Part shown: in pieces, positions 49,310 to 58,516 of the stretch | Numbering within the stretch: the stretch's first letter is position 1 | How the letters are laid out: every line of letters begins with the position of its first letter | DNA from: Ruminococcus sp. | GTDB lineage: Bacteria; Bacillota; Clostridia; Oscillospirales; Ruminococcaceae | Direction: 5' to 3' | Assembly: GCA_017543595.1 (NCBI GenBank) | Contig: JAFYFU010000088.1 | Span: 1-64,000, forward strand | DNA length: 64,000 bases | The notes under the pieces: generated by a model | Seen by the model: only the letters and a program-made list of their open reading frames with translations | Database searches by the model: none | Told to the model about the DNA's origin: nothing | Made by a program: the position numbers and the translations under genes

Positions 49310-50334
49310 ATATTGCAATTGTTTCCGTAACTGAAAATGGCAGAATTTTGTCATATGATATAAAAAGCTCTCTGCCTGAACACAATGCTAAAAGATACTG
49401 TTTTAAGCGATATACAGACGATTCAGCAATTTCATACGACAGCGTTTCAAAAATTGTTTCCGAAATATTTTATCAATATGATGCAGTAGTTTTTATATGC
49501 GCCTGCGGAATCGCAGTCAGGGCAACAGCCCCGCATATTTCCTCAAAAACCACCGACCCAGCCGTTATCGTAATTGACGAGCAGGGAAAGTTTGCGATTT
49601 CCTTGCTTTCGGGACACATAGGCGGCGCAAATGCCTTAACATCGCTGATTTCCGAGCGAATCGGCGCAGTTCCCGTGATAACCACAGCCACCGACACGGG
49701 CGGAAAATTCTCGCCTGACAGCTTCGCTAAGGCAAATAATTTAATTATAACAGACATGGAAAAAGCAAAACTTATCGCCGCAGCAGTTCTCAACGGCGAA
49801 AAAATTGGATTTTTATGCAATTATCCATATAAAAATACACCTCCTGAAATTACAGAAAAGCCTTGCAGATACGGAATTTACATCGGAACAAATCCCGATT
49901 TTAAGCCATTTGAAAGCACTTTGCAACTCGTGCCGAAAAATATTTCCATCGGAATAGGCTGCAAGAAAAACGCACATTTTTCCGCTATTTACAGCCTATT
50001 TTCAGAAATAATGCATAAAAATTCAATTATTCATGAAAGGGTCTGTTCTGTCTCCTCCATAACTTTGAAGAAAAACGAAAGCGGTATTCTTGAATTTTGC
50101 CGAAAATTAGGCATAAATCCGACTTTTTACACTCCTGAGAAACTTGCAGAAGTCAAAGGAGAATTTTCGGATTCAGAGTTTGTCAAAAAAATAACAGGAG
50201 TCGGAAATATTTGCGAAAGGTGTGCGGTATACGGTGGAAAAAGGCTTATTATAGCCAAATGCGCCGCCAACGGGGTTACCATGGCTGTTGCGGAAAAAGA
50301 TTTAATTATTGACTTTGAAAGGAGAATTTTATGA
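49306..50334 (+). CDS. cbiG: Cobalt-precorrin-5A hydrolase
   Basis: The 342-residue protein has the N-terminal CbiG domain (ACGIAVRATAPHISSKTTDP, SLLSGHIGGANALTSLI), a central linker and the C-terminal CobE-like part (IGIGCKKNAHFSAIYSLF). It opens the delta-lactone and releases acetaldehyde. ATG overlaps the cbiF stop (ATGA), and its stop overlaps cbiH. Confidence 0.94.
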   Translation: MNIAIVSVTENGRILSYDIKSSLPEHNAKRYCFKRYTDDSAISYDSVSKIVSEIFYQYDAVVFICACGIAVRATAPHISSKTTDPAVIVIDEQGKFAISLLSGHIGGANALTSLISERIGAVPVITTATDTGGKFSPDSFAKANNLIITDMEKAKLIAAAVLNGEKIGFLCNYPYKNTPPEITEKPCRYGIYIGTNPDFKPFESTLQLVPKNISIGIGCKKNAHFSAIYSLFSEIMHKNSIIHERVCSVSSITLKKNESGILEFCRKLGINPTFYTPEKLAEVKGEFSDSEFVKKITGVGNICERCAVYGGKRLIIAKCAANGVTMAVAEKDLIIDFERRIL

Positions 50335-51059
50335 AATTATACGTTGTCGGATTTGGCTGCGGAAGCCGTGACGGAATGACGATTGAAGCAGAAAATACGC
50401 TAAAATCAAGTGATTTAATTATAGGCTACACCGTTTATGTAGATATTTTAAAAAAATATTTCCCTGAAAAAAATTTCCTGTCAACAGGAATGAAAATGGA
50501 AAAAGACCGTGTAAAAACAGCCTTAAAATGCGTAGAATCGGGAAAAATCGTTTCTCTTGTTTGCAGCGGTGACAGCGAGGTTTATGGAATGGCCGGGCTT
50601 GCTTTTGAAATGTCCGTCGAATTTCCGACCGTGGAAATTAAGGTTGTCGCAGGCGTGACAGCCGCCCTCAGCGGGGGCGCAGTCCTCGGCGCACCGCTCA
50701 CGCACGATTTCGCCGTAATAAGTCTTTCCGATTTGCTTACACCTTTTGACAAAATCGAAAAAAGGCTTAGATTAGCCTCGCAAGCCGATTTCACGATAGT
50801 TTTATACAATCCTTCTTCACGAAAAAGAGCCGATTATCTAAAAAAAGCCTGCGAAATTATGCTCAATTTTAAAGCACCCGAAACTGTCTGCGGATACGTT
50901 TCAAACATAGGCAGGGAGGGACAAAATAGTAAAATTTTGACATTGAGAGAACTCATGGGCGAAAGCATCGATATGTTCACTACTGTCTTTGTCGGAAACT
51001 CGGAAACAAAAGCCATAAATGGTAAAATGATTACCCCAAGGGGATACGCAAATGTCTAA
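50331..51059 (+). CDS. cbiH: Cobalt-factor III C17-methyltransferase
   Basis: The 242-residue methylase starts YVVGFGCGSRDGMTIEAENT and has VSLVCSGDSEVYGMAGLAFE and GVTAALSGGAVLGAPLTHDF. It methylates C17 with ring contraction. It lacks the extra C-terminal domain of fused CbiH forms. ATG overlaps the cbiG stop (ATGA). Confidence 0.94.
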   Translation: MKLYVVGFGCGSRDGMTIEAENTLKSSDLIIGYTVYVDILKKYFPEKNFLSTGMKMEKDRVKTALKCVESGKIVSLVCSGDSEVYGMAGLAFEMSVEFPTVEIKVVAGVTAALSGGAVLGAPLTHDFAVISLSDLLTPFDKIEKRLRLASQADFTIVLYNPSSRKRADYLKKACEIMLNFKAPETVCGYVSNIGREGQNSKILTLRELMGESIDMFTTVFVGNSETKAINGKMITPRGYANV

Positions 51060-51792
51060 ATTTCTGATATTCGGCGGGACAACGGAGGGGCGGATTCTTG
51101 CGGAATTTTGCGCCAAAAACAAAATATTTGCCGATATTTCGGTTGCTACTGAACACGGTGCAGAGTTCTTGCCAAAAAGTAAATATATTACCATTATGAC
51201 CGGTAGAAAAAGCGAATCAGAAATAGCTGAAATTCTCAAAAATCAGCGATATACAGCCGTTATAGACGCAACACACCCATATGCTGAGGAAGTTAAAAAA
51301 AATATAAAATCTGCCTGCACGGAAGTTAAATATATCCGTTTAAAGCGTGAAAATCAACTTAAATTATCGGGCTTAATTTTTGATAATTTAAGTGAAATAA
51401 TAACTTTATGCAATAAAATTAATGGAAATATTTTAAGTACGCTTGGCTCAAAAGAATGTCATGAAATTACCAAAATTAATAATTTTAAAGGAAGAGTCTG
51501 GCTGAGAATTTTACCTTTGGAAGAAAATATTAAAAAATGTCTTGATGAAGGATTTGCAAGAGAACACATAATTGCTGAAAATCCTCCTTTTTCAATTGAA
51601 CAGAATATTCGGCATATAAGGCTTTGTAATGCAGATATTCTGCTTACAAAAGAAAGCGGCTCAACAGGCGGATACCCTGAAAAAGTAAAAGCTGCGGAAA
51701 TTTGCGGTGTTCAGCTTATAACTTTAAGTCGTCCAAAAGATGACGGATTGCTGTTGGACGAGGTAAAAAAATTACTATTAACGAAAGGATAA
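51052..51792 (+). CDS. cbiJ: Cobalt-precorrin-6A reductase
   Basis: The 246-residue protein begins KFLIFGGTTEGRILAEF and has AVIDATHPYAEEVKKNI and LTKESGSTGGYPEKVKAA, the CbiJ/CobK pattern. It reduces the corrin ring with NAD(P)H. From about here into cbiA, Leu is often TTA and the DNA is more AT-rich than in the car genes. Confidence 0.93.
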   Translation: MSKFLIFGGTTEGRILAEFCAKNKIFADISVATEHGAEFLPKSKYITIMTGRKSESEIAEILKNQRYTAVIDATHPYAEEVKKNIKSACTEVKYIRLKRENQLKLSGLIFDNLSEIITLCNKINGNILSTLGSKECHEITKINNFKGRVWLRILPLEENIKKCLDEGFAREHIIAENPPFSIEQNIRHIRLCNADILLTKESGSTGGYPEKVKAAEICGVQLITLSRPKDDGLLLDEVKKLLLTKG

Positions 51793-51797
51793 TTTAA

Positions 51798-52994
51798 GTG
51801 AAAGTCTACATTATCGGAACGGGAATGGAGGGAAATCTGACCCTCACCGTTCACGCCAAGGAGCTTATCGAAAAATCCGATGTGATTATCGGGGCTGAAA
51901 GAATCGTTCGCCCCTTTAAAAGCACTGGAAAGCAAATAAAAATCACTTACGACACTGACGAAATTTGCCGATATATTGCGGAATTTAAAGATTTTCAGGT
52001 TGCCGTTCTCATGTCAGGCGACTGCGGATTTTTCAGCGGCGCAAAAAAATTGGCTGACCGTCTGGACGACTGCGAAATTATCTGCGGAATCTCCTCGCCC
52101 GTTTATCTATGCTCAAAATTTGGCTTAACATGGGAAAATATGCGCTTTGTCAGCCTTCACGGAACTAAAAACAACATCGCCGTCAACGTGAAAACAAGTC
52201 AAAAATGTTTCTTTCTTTTAGATAATAAAATTAACATTTCTTCGCTGTGTCAGACCCTGTGTGAATATAATTTAAGTAACACAAAGGTTTATTTAGGCGA
52301 AAATTTAAGTTATTTTAATGAAAAAATTAAGTATGATTTTGCCTTTAATTTAATTAATTATAAGTCCGATAATTTAAGCTGCGCCGTGGTTGTGAACGAC
52401 AATTTTATGGATTATGCGCCGTGCGGAATTAGCGACAGCGAGTTCATAAGAGAAAAAATTCCAATGACAAAATCAGAAATTCGGTGTGTCATCGCCTCAA
52501 AAATGAATGTGAAAAAAGGCGATATTTGTTGGGATATAGGCTGTGGGACGGGTTCTGTCTCGGTCGAAATCGCTTTGCGCTGCACAAGCGGAAGGGTGTT
52601 TTCCTTTGACAAAAATGAAGATGCTCTGAGGCTTACGCAGGCTAACGCCCACAAATTCAGCTGCGATAATTTAAGTACGTTTAAATGCTGCCTGCCTGAA
52701 ATTTCGGACGACATTCCCGCACCCGACAAGGTTTTTATAGGCGGCAGCAGCGGAAAAATTAAGAAAATATTTAAGTTAATTTTACTTAAAAATCCGAATG
52801 TTTTAATCTGCGTCACGGCGGTTTCTTTGGAAACGCTAAGGGACGCTCAATCCGCTTTTGAAGATTTCGGACTTAATGTTGAAATCTCACAAATATCATC
52901 TTCGAGGATTGTGAAAATTGGTAAAAACTCCATGTTTTCAGCCAATAATCCCGTTTTTGTTCTTACAGGAGGCAAAAAATGCGGAGAATCATGA
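51798..52994 (+). CDS. cbiET: Fused precorrin-6Y C5,15-methyltransferase and C12 decarboxylase
   Basis: The 398-residue protein joins CbiE (about 1-195: VYIIGTGMEGNLTLTVHA, LMSGDCGFFSGAKKLA) and CbiT (about 205-398: CWDIGCGTGSVSVEIALRCT, VFIGGSSGKIKKI). The fusion, as in CobL, adds methyl groups at C5 and C15 and decarboxylates C12. It starts at GTG 51798, 8 bases after AAAGGAT. Confidence 0.93.
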   Translation: MKVYIIGTGMEGNLTLTVHAKELIEKSDVIIGAERIVRPFKSTGKQIKITYDTDEICRYIAEFKDFQVAVLMSGDCGFFSGAKKLADRLDDCEIICGISSPVYLCSKFGLTWENMRFVSLHGTKNNIAVNVKTSQKCFFLLDNKINISSLCQTLCEYNLSNTKVYLGENLSYFNEKIKYDFAFNLINYKSDNLSCAVVVNDNFMDYAPCGISDSEFIREKIPMTKSEIRCVIASKMNVKKGDICWDIGCGTGSVSVEIALRCTSGRVFSFDKNEDALRLTQANAHKFSCDNLSTFKCCLPEISDDIPAPDKVFIGGSSGKIKKIFKLILLKNPNVLICVTAVSLETLRDAQSAFEDFGLNVEISQISSSRIVKIGKNSMFSANNPVFVLTGGKKCGES

Positions 52995-54325
52995 TTGCCG
53001 GAGCGAACAGCGGGTGCGGAAAAACTACAATTACTTGCTCATTACTTAAATCATTGCAAAGGCGTAAACTTAAATTATCATCATTTAAGTGCGGACCTGA
53101 TTATATCGACCCGATGTTTCACAAAAAGGTAATTTCTTTACCTTCTTATAATCTTGACAGTTTTTTCTGTGATGATAACACGATAAAATATCTCATTTTA
53201 GAGAACTCAAAAAACAGCGATATTTCGATAATTGAAGGGGTCATGGGTTTCTATGACGGCGGACGTGGTTCGGCATTTTCCATATCTGAAATTACGGACA
53301 CGCCCATAATTATGGTAATAAATTGCAGAGGAATGAGTGAATCTCTGGGGGCTGTCATGAAAGGCTTCCTGACTTACAAAACGCCCAATAAAATCATTGG
53401 TTTTATCTTTAACAAACTGCCAAAAAAGCTCGAAAAACAGGCGATTTCTCTGTGTGAAGAACTCAATACGGAATACTTCGGATTCTTTCCCGAAAATGAT
53501 TTTAATTTTGACAGCCGACACCTCGGACTTGTCACAGCAGATGAAATTATTAACTTAAATGATAAACTTGTTAAGCTTGCCGACTTATGCGATAAGTATA
53601 TTTTAATTAATAAAATACTTAAATTTTCGGAGTCAGATAACTTAAATTATCAGAAAATCAACTTAAATTCGCCCATAACTTCATACCGCCCGACTATTGC
53701 GATAAGCAACGACAATGCATTTTGTTTCAATTATTCGGACAATATTGCTCTGCTTGAAAATATGGGCTGCCATATAAAATATTTTTCTCCGCTTGATGAT
53801 AAATATATACCAAAAGATGCGGACGGCTTGATTCTTTCGGGCGGTTATCCTGAACTCCATGCGAAAAAATTAAGCCTTAACCGTTCAATGATTGATTCCG
53901 TAAAATCCGCTATAAATTCAGGGATTCCGACTGTTGCAGAGTGTGGAGGATTCATGTATCTGCACGAATTTCTTGAAGATAAAGACGGCAGAATTTTCCC
54001 AATGGCAGGAATTATAAACGGCACAGCTTATAAAACCGACAGGCTCGGACATTTCGGATATGTTACACTAAAACCAAAAAACGACAGCCTTTTATTCAAA
54101 AAATCGGACAATATTGCTTCGCATGAGTTTCACTACTGGGAGAGTACCGCAAATGCCCAGGATTTATTGATTTCCAAGCGAAACGGCACTTCATGGAACG
54201 GCGGAATATGCAATAAATCGCTGTATGCAGGCTTTCCGCACCTTTATTTTTACTCCGACTTAAATATTCCACGGCGTTTAATTAAATCATGCATTAAATT
54301 TGGTGAAAAGAATGGAAAGAATTAA
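52979..54325 (+). CDS. cbiA: Cobyrinate a,c-diamide synthase
   Basis: The 448-residue protein has the ATP loop MIAGANSGCGKTTITCSLL, GPDYIDPMFHK, and a C-terminal class I-like amidotransferase with the nucleophile Cys in VAECGGFMYL and ASHEFHYWES. It amidates the a and c side chains using glutamine and ATP. AGGAGGC precedes ATG 52979, inside cbiET. Confidence 0.95.
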   Translation: MRRIMIAGANSGCGKTTITCSLLKSLQRRKLKLSSFKCGPDYIDPMFHKKVISLPSYNLDSFFCDDNTIKYLILENSKNSDISIIEGVMGFYDGGRGSAFSISEITDTPIIMVINCRGMSESLGAVMKGFLTYKTPNKIIGFIFNKLPKKLEKQAISLCEELNTEYFGFFPENDFNFDSRHLGLVTADEIINLNDKLVKLADLCDKYILINKILKFSESDNLNYQKINLNSPITSYRPTIAISNDNAFCFNYSDNIALLENMGCHIKYFSPLDDKYIPKDADGLILSGGYPELHAKKLSLNRSMIDSVKSAINSGIPTVAECGGFMYLHEFLEDKDGRIFPMAGIINGTAYKTDRLGHFGYVTLKPKNDSLLFKKSDNIASHEFHYWESTANAQDLLISKRNGTSWNGGICNKSLYAGFPHLYFYSDLNIPRRLIKSCIKFGEKNGKN

Positions 54326-55361
54326 GTTAATTAATCCCACAGACAAAAAATTTGTCGGACTTTCAAGGCAAAAATGGAACAATGTTGCGAAACCCCTCGG
54401 AAGTCTCGGTGAATTTGAGAAAATCATTGAAAAAATTTCAGCCGTTCAGGAGTCCGCAAATGTCGATATATCGCAGAGAACAGCGGTTATCATGTGCGCT
54501 GACAACGGCGTTGTAAAGCAGAATATCTCCCAGTCGGGGCAGGAGGTCACCGCCCTCTGCGCCCGTTCAATCGCTGAGGGCAGGTCGAATATCAACGCCC
54601 TTGCAAGACGGTTCAATGCGGACGTTTTAGCCGTTGACATCGGTATAAATGCGGATATTAATTGTAAAAATTTGCTCACAAAAAAAATCATGTACGGCAC
54701 AAATGATATTTCAACAGGTGCGGCTATGTCCGAAAATCAGGCGAAATCTGCAATTTCCGCAGGAATTGATATTGTCAGGCAGCTTAAAGAAAATGGTAAA
54801 AATATGATAATCACGGGCGAAATGGGAATCGGAAACACAACGACTTCTTCCGCCGTTGCATCGGTCATTCTCGGTGTCAGTGCGGAGTGCGTGACGGGCA
54901 GGGGCGCAGGGCTTACAGATGACGGTTTAAAGCGGAAAATCGAGGTTATCAACACTGCCCTGAAAGTAAATTCGCCCGACAAAAACAATCCCCTTGACAT
55001 TCTCGCAAAGGTGGGCGGTCTGGATATCGCAGGCATGACGGGGCTTTTCCTCGGCGGAGCGATTTATCATGTTCCGACAGTCATAGACGGCGTAATTTCG
55101 GCAGTTTCGGCAGCTCTTGCCTTTATGATTTCGCCGCATTGTGCGGACTATATGCTTGCCTCCCACGTTTCGGAAGAACCTGCGGGGAAAATGCTGCTTG
55201 ACTTTATCGGGCTGAAACCCGTGATAAATGCAGGTCTGAGACTTGGCGAAGGGACGGGCGGAATTTTTCTGCTTCCTCTGCTTGACGGCGCACTTTCGGT
55301 ATATAAAAATTCCCATACCTTTGAAGAACTGGGAATTGAAAAATATGAGGAATTATCATGA
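54312..55361 (+). CDS. cobT: Nicotinate-nucleotide--dimethylbenzimidazole phosphoribosyltransferase
   Basis: The 349-residue protein has KPLGSLGEFEKIIEKI near the start, CADNGVVKQNISQSGQEVT, and GEMGIGNTTTSSAVASVIL (about 162-180). It makes alpha-ribazole phosphate for the lower ligand. ATG 54312 overlaps the cbiA end, with only a weak GGTGAAAAG site. The base it uses (DMB or another) cannot be told; no base-synthesis gene is nearby. Confidence 0.95.
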   Translation: MERIKLINPTDKKFVGLSRQKWNNVAKPLGSLGEFEKIIEKISAVQESANVDISQRTAVIMCADNGVVKQNISQSGQEVTALCARSIAEGRSNINALARRFNADVLAVDIGINADINCKNLLTKKIMYGTNDISTGAAMSENQAKSAISAGIDIVRQLKENGKNMIITGEMGIGNTTTSSAVASVILGVSAECVTGRGAGLTDDGLKRKIEVINTALKVNSPDKNNPLDILAKVGGLDIAGMTGLFLGGAIYHVPTVIDGVISAVSAALAFMISPHCADYMLASHVSEEPAGKMLLDFIGLKPVINAGLRLGEGTGGIFLLPLLDGALSVYKNSHTFEELGIEKYEELS

Positions 55362-55867
55362 CTATACTTGTTACAGGCGGCTCTAAATGCGGGAAATCAA
55401 GCTTTGCGGAGAACTGTCTTAAAGATTTCAAAGGATATAAATATTATATAGCAACTATGAAACCTTACGGTGAAGATGCCTATGAAATTATTCAAAGGCA
55501 CAGAAAAGCAAGGGCTGAAAAAAATTTCATTACAATTGAAAAATATACAGATGTACATGAGCTTGAATTTCCCGAAAATTCGGCAGTTTTGCTTGAATGT
55601 ACGGGGAATCTCCTTGCAAATGAAATGTTTTCGGAAAACGGCATTGAAAATCCCGTTGATAAAATATTAAAAGGTTTAAAAAAAATAAGCCTGAGCGTTT
55701 CGGAATTTGTCATAGTGTCAAATGAAGTTTCCTCGGACGGAATAAGTTATCCGCCCGAAACCATGAAATATATTGAATATCTATGTGCGATAAACAGGGG
55801 CATTTTGGAATTTGCCGACAAAACCGCAGAATGTGTATACGGAATCCCTGTTTTGATTCGGAATTAA
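55358..55867 (+). CDS. cobU: Adenosylcobinamide kinase / cobinamide-phosphate guanylyltransferase
   Basis: The 169-residue protein has the P-loop TGGSKCGKSSFAE, QRHRKAR (about 45-51) and IVSNEVSSDG. It phosphorylates adenosylcobinamide and forms GDP-cobinamide. After SNEV it lacks the usual GIVP run. That run is present in the small CobU-like protein at 56648. ATG overlaps the cobT stop (ATGA). Confidence 0.88.
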   Translation: MTILVTGGSKCGKSSFAENCLKDFKGYKYYIATMKPYGEDAYEIIQRHRKARAEKNFITIEKYTDVHELEFPENSAVLLECTGNLLANEMFSENGIENPVDKILKGLKKISLSVSEFVIVSNEVSSDGISYPPETMKYIEYLCAINRGILEFADKTAECVYGIPVLIRN

Positions 55868-55880
55868 AAAGGGGGTTTTT

Positions 55881-56630
55881 ATGCTGAAATCAATGCTTTC
55901 GGCTTTTCTGATGTATTCGAGAATACCCGTTCCGCAGGTTGAATGGAAAGAGGAAAACAGGCGGTATTCCCTGTGTTTTTTCCCGCTGATAGGCGTTATT
56001 CAGGGGATAATATTTATTCTTTGGAAAATCCTCTGCACGAAATTAAATTTCGGGGAAATATTATTTTCCTGCGTGGCGGTATTTATTCCCGTGCTTGTAA
56101 ACGGCGGAATACACCTTGACGGATTCTGCGACACTTCCGATATGCTTGCGTCCTACGGAGACAAAGAAAAAAGATTAAAAATTCTCAGTGATTCGCACAT
56201 AGGAGCATTTGCAGGAATCAGGCTTGCAGTGTATTTCATTCTGCAAATCGGGATATATTCGGAAGTCAAAAATATAAAACTTTCAGTAATTATATCTCTC
56301 ACTTTTGTATTGTCAAGAATTTTAAGTTCATTCGGGGCGGTAACTTTCAGATGCGCCAAAAAAAGCGGTTCTTTGCAGGATTTTGTCAGACCCTCGCACA
56401 AGAAAATAAGTCTTGTAATTCTTTCGGCATGGCTTTTGGTATGCGTTTCGGGATTTGTAATTACAAGCCTTAAAATCGGGATATGTGCCGTAATTCTGGC
56501 AACTTCGGTATTTGTTTATTACAGATATAAATTCTATAAGGAAATAGGCGGAATAACAGGAGATACGGCAGGCTGGTTCTTGCAGGTCTGCGAACTTGTC
56601 ACGGCATTTTCCATATTAATTGATAATTAA
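55881..56630 (+). CDS. cobS: Adenosylcobinamide-GDP ribazoletransferase
   Basis: The 249-residue integral membrane protein joins GDP-cobinamide to alpha-ribazole (phosphate). Motifs YSRIPVP at the start, GGIHLDGFCDTSDMLASYGDK (as GIHLDGFCDTSDML, about 75-88) and TGDTAGWFLQV near the end, with several hydrophobic helices, are CobS features. GGGGG precedes ATG 55881. Confidence 0.94.
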   Translation: MLKSMLSAFLMYSRIPVPQVEWKEENRRYSLCFFPLIGVIQGIIFILWKILCTKLNFGEILFSCVAVFIPVLVNGGIHLDGFCDTSDMLASYGDKEKRLKILSDSHIGAFAGIRLAVYFILQIGIYSEVKNIKLSVIISLTFVLSRILSSFGAVTFRCAKKSGSLQDFVRPSHKKISLVILSAWLLVCVSGFVITSLKIGICAVILATSVFVYYRYKFYKEIGGITGDTAGWFLQVCELVTAFSILIDN

Positions 56631-56647
56631 AGGAGAGTCATTCAAAT

Positions 56648-57025
56648 ATGCACATGATAGCTGGCGGAGCTTTTCAGGGGAAAAGAGAATTTGCAAAGAA
56701 TTATTTTAAGACAAAAAATATGACCAATGGCGAAATATGCGGATTTGATGAGGTTTTCAGCGCAGAATGTATTTACAATTTTCATATGCTTGTAAAAAGA
56801 CTTACTGCCGAAAATATCAATTGCATTGAGTTTACTGAAAGAATCATAAGGGAAAATAAAAATTTAATTGTTATAATCAATGAGATAGGGTGCGGAATAG
56901 TTCCCATTGACAAAAATGAAAGAATATGGCGTGAAAATGTCGGAAAATGCGGCTGTATGATTGCGGCTGCATCTGAGAAAGTTATAAGGATTTTCTATGG
57001 AAAAGCAGTTTTTATTAAAAATTAA
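56648..57025 (+). CDS. Small CobU-like protein
   Basis: The 125-residue protein keeps parts of the CobU pattern: a P-loop-like GGAFQGKREFAKNYF at the N-terminus and NEIGCGIVPIDKNERIWREN (about 81-100) with AAASEKVIRIFYGKA at the end. It is about 45 residues shorter than CobU, lacks the RHR segment, and its P-loop has Arg in place of the usual Ser/Thr. It may partner the cobU product or have another role. A2GGAG-type site (AAGGAG) lies 12 bases upstream of ATG 56648. It overlaps cobC by 29 bases. Confidence 0.7.
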   Translation: MHMIAGGAFQGKREFAKNYFKTKNMTNGEICGFDEVFSAECIYNFHMLVKRLTAENINCIEFTERIIRENKNLIVIINEIGCGIVPIDKNERIWRENVGKCGCMIAAASEKVIRIFYGKAVFIKN

Positions 57026-57566
57026 TTTTATCCGTCACGGCTTGACGGCAGGCAACGAAACTAAAAAATATATCGGACGGACTGATGAAAATTTATCCGA
57101 AAAGGGCATAGATATGCTGAAAAATATAAAATATCCCGAATGTGATATTTTATTTGTAAGCCCCATGAAAAGATGTATTCAGACAGCGGAAATAATTTAT
57201 CCCGACAAAAAATATACAATTTGCGATGATTTGAGGGAATGTGATTTCGGAGATTTTGAAGGAAAAAATTATCAGGAACTCAAAGATAATATATTGTATC
57301 AGAAATGGATTGACAGTAACGGAACGGATACTTTCCCGAACGGCGAAAACCCCGAAAATTTCAAGAAAAGATGCGTAAAAGCATTTCTTGAAATTATTAA
57401 AAATACCGACAGTAAAAATATTTCTTTTGTGGTTCACGGGGGAACAATCATGGCTATACTTGAAAAATTATCAAATAAATCTTTCTATGAATGGCATATT
57501 GAAAATGCACACGGATTTATTACGGAATATGACGGAGAAAAAATAAACGTATGGAAAAAATTTTAA
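56997..57566 (+). CDS. cobC: Alpha-ribazole phosphatase-like histidine phosphatase
   Basis: The 189-residue histidine phosphatase has the nucleophile His in FIRHGLTAGNETKKYIGRTD, the acid/base region LRECDFGDFEGKNY, and SFVVHGGTIMAILEKL. It is expected to remove the phosphate from alpha-ribazole phosphate or cobalamin phosphate. It overlaps the genes on both sides. Confidence 0.9.
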   Translation: MEKQFLLKINFIRHGLTAGNETKKYIGRTDENLSEKGIDMLKNIKYPECDILFVSPMKRCIQTAEIIYPDKKYTICDDLRECDFGDFEGKNYQELKDNILYQKWIDSNGTDTFPNGENPENFKKRCVKAFLEIIKNTDSKNISFVVHGGTIMAILEKLSNKSFYEWHIENAHGFITEYDGEKINVWKKF

Positions 57567-58516
57567 TAATTCTTCCGCTTGCAATCGGATTTATTCTTGA
57601 TTCAATAATAGGCGACCCGTACAGTTTGCCGCACCCCATAAGGCTTATCGGGAATCTTATTTCTGGGCTTGAAAAATTTGCAAGAAAAAATTTCAGAAAT
57701 CTTAAAATCGGCGGACTGATACTTGTCATATGCACAGTAATATTATCTTCGGGAATACCATTTCTGATTTTATTTATTTCATATAAAATATCTGTTGTAC
57801 TCGGAATAATTGCCGAAAGCATAATGTGCTTTTATCTGACGGCTGCGAAATGTCTTAAAGACGAAAGCATGAAAGTATATAAAGCCTTTGAAAATAATGA
57901 TACCGAAAAAGCAAGAAAAGCCGTTTCAATGATTGTCGGCAGAGATACCGATATTCTCGATAAAAACGGAATTATCCGTGCCGCAGTCGAAACCGTTGCG
58001 GAGAATACTTCCGATGGCGTGACAGCACCTTTAATGTATATGTCTCTTGGCGGTGCAGTCCTCGGATTTTTCTATAAATCGGTAAACACTATGGATTCAA
58101 TGATTGGCTATAAAAATGAAAAATATGCGGATTTGGGATATTTTGGTGCAAAACTCGATGATGTTTTAAATTATATTCCGTCAAGGCTTACAGCGGTTAT
58201 AATGATATTTTCGGCATTTATTCTTGGATATGACTATAAAAACGCATATAAAATATGGCAGCGTGACAGAAGAAAACACGCAAGCCCAAACTCCGCACAG
58301 ACAGAATCAGTTTGTGCAGGGGCATTGAATGTCCGTCTTGCGGGAGATGCCTATTATTTCGGAGAACTTCATAAAAAAGAATACATAGGCGATAATATAA
58401 GGGAAATTAAAAATGATGACATAAAATCCGCAAACAAGCTTATGTATATGTCAGCAGTCATAACACTGATTTTTTCAATTATATTCAGATTTATTTTATG
58501 GGGAGTGATATTGTGA
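57551..58516 (+). CDS. cbiB: Adenosylcobinamide-phosphate synthase
   Basis: The 321-residue membrane protein attaches the aminopropanol-phosphate arm to cobyric acid. Seen: DSIIGDPYSLPHPIRLIG near the start, MIVGRDTDILDKNGIIRAAV, AENTSDGVTAPLMYMSLGG and RRKHASPNSAQTESVCAGAL. Several hydrophobic helices. ATG 57551 lies inside cobC; its TGA overlaps the cobD GTG. Confidence 0.95.
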   Translation: MEKILIILPLAIGFILDSIIGDPYSLPHPIRLIGNLISGLEKFARKNFRNLKIGGLILVICTVILSSGIPFLILFISYKISVVLGIIAESIMCFYLTAAKCLKDESMKVYKAFENNDTEKARKAVSMIVGRDTDILDKNGIIRAAVETVAENTSDGVTAPLMYMSLGGAVLGFFYKSVNTMDSMIGYKNEKYADLGYFGAKLDDVLNYIPSRLTAVIMIFSAFILGYDYKNAYKIWQRDRRKHASPNSAQTESVCAGALNVRLAGDAYYFGELHKKEYIGDNIREIKNDDIKSANKLMYMSAVITLIFSIIFRFILWGVIL

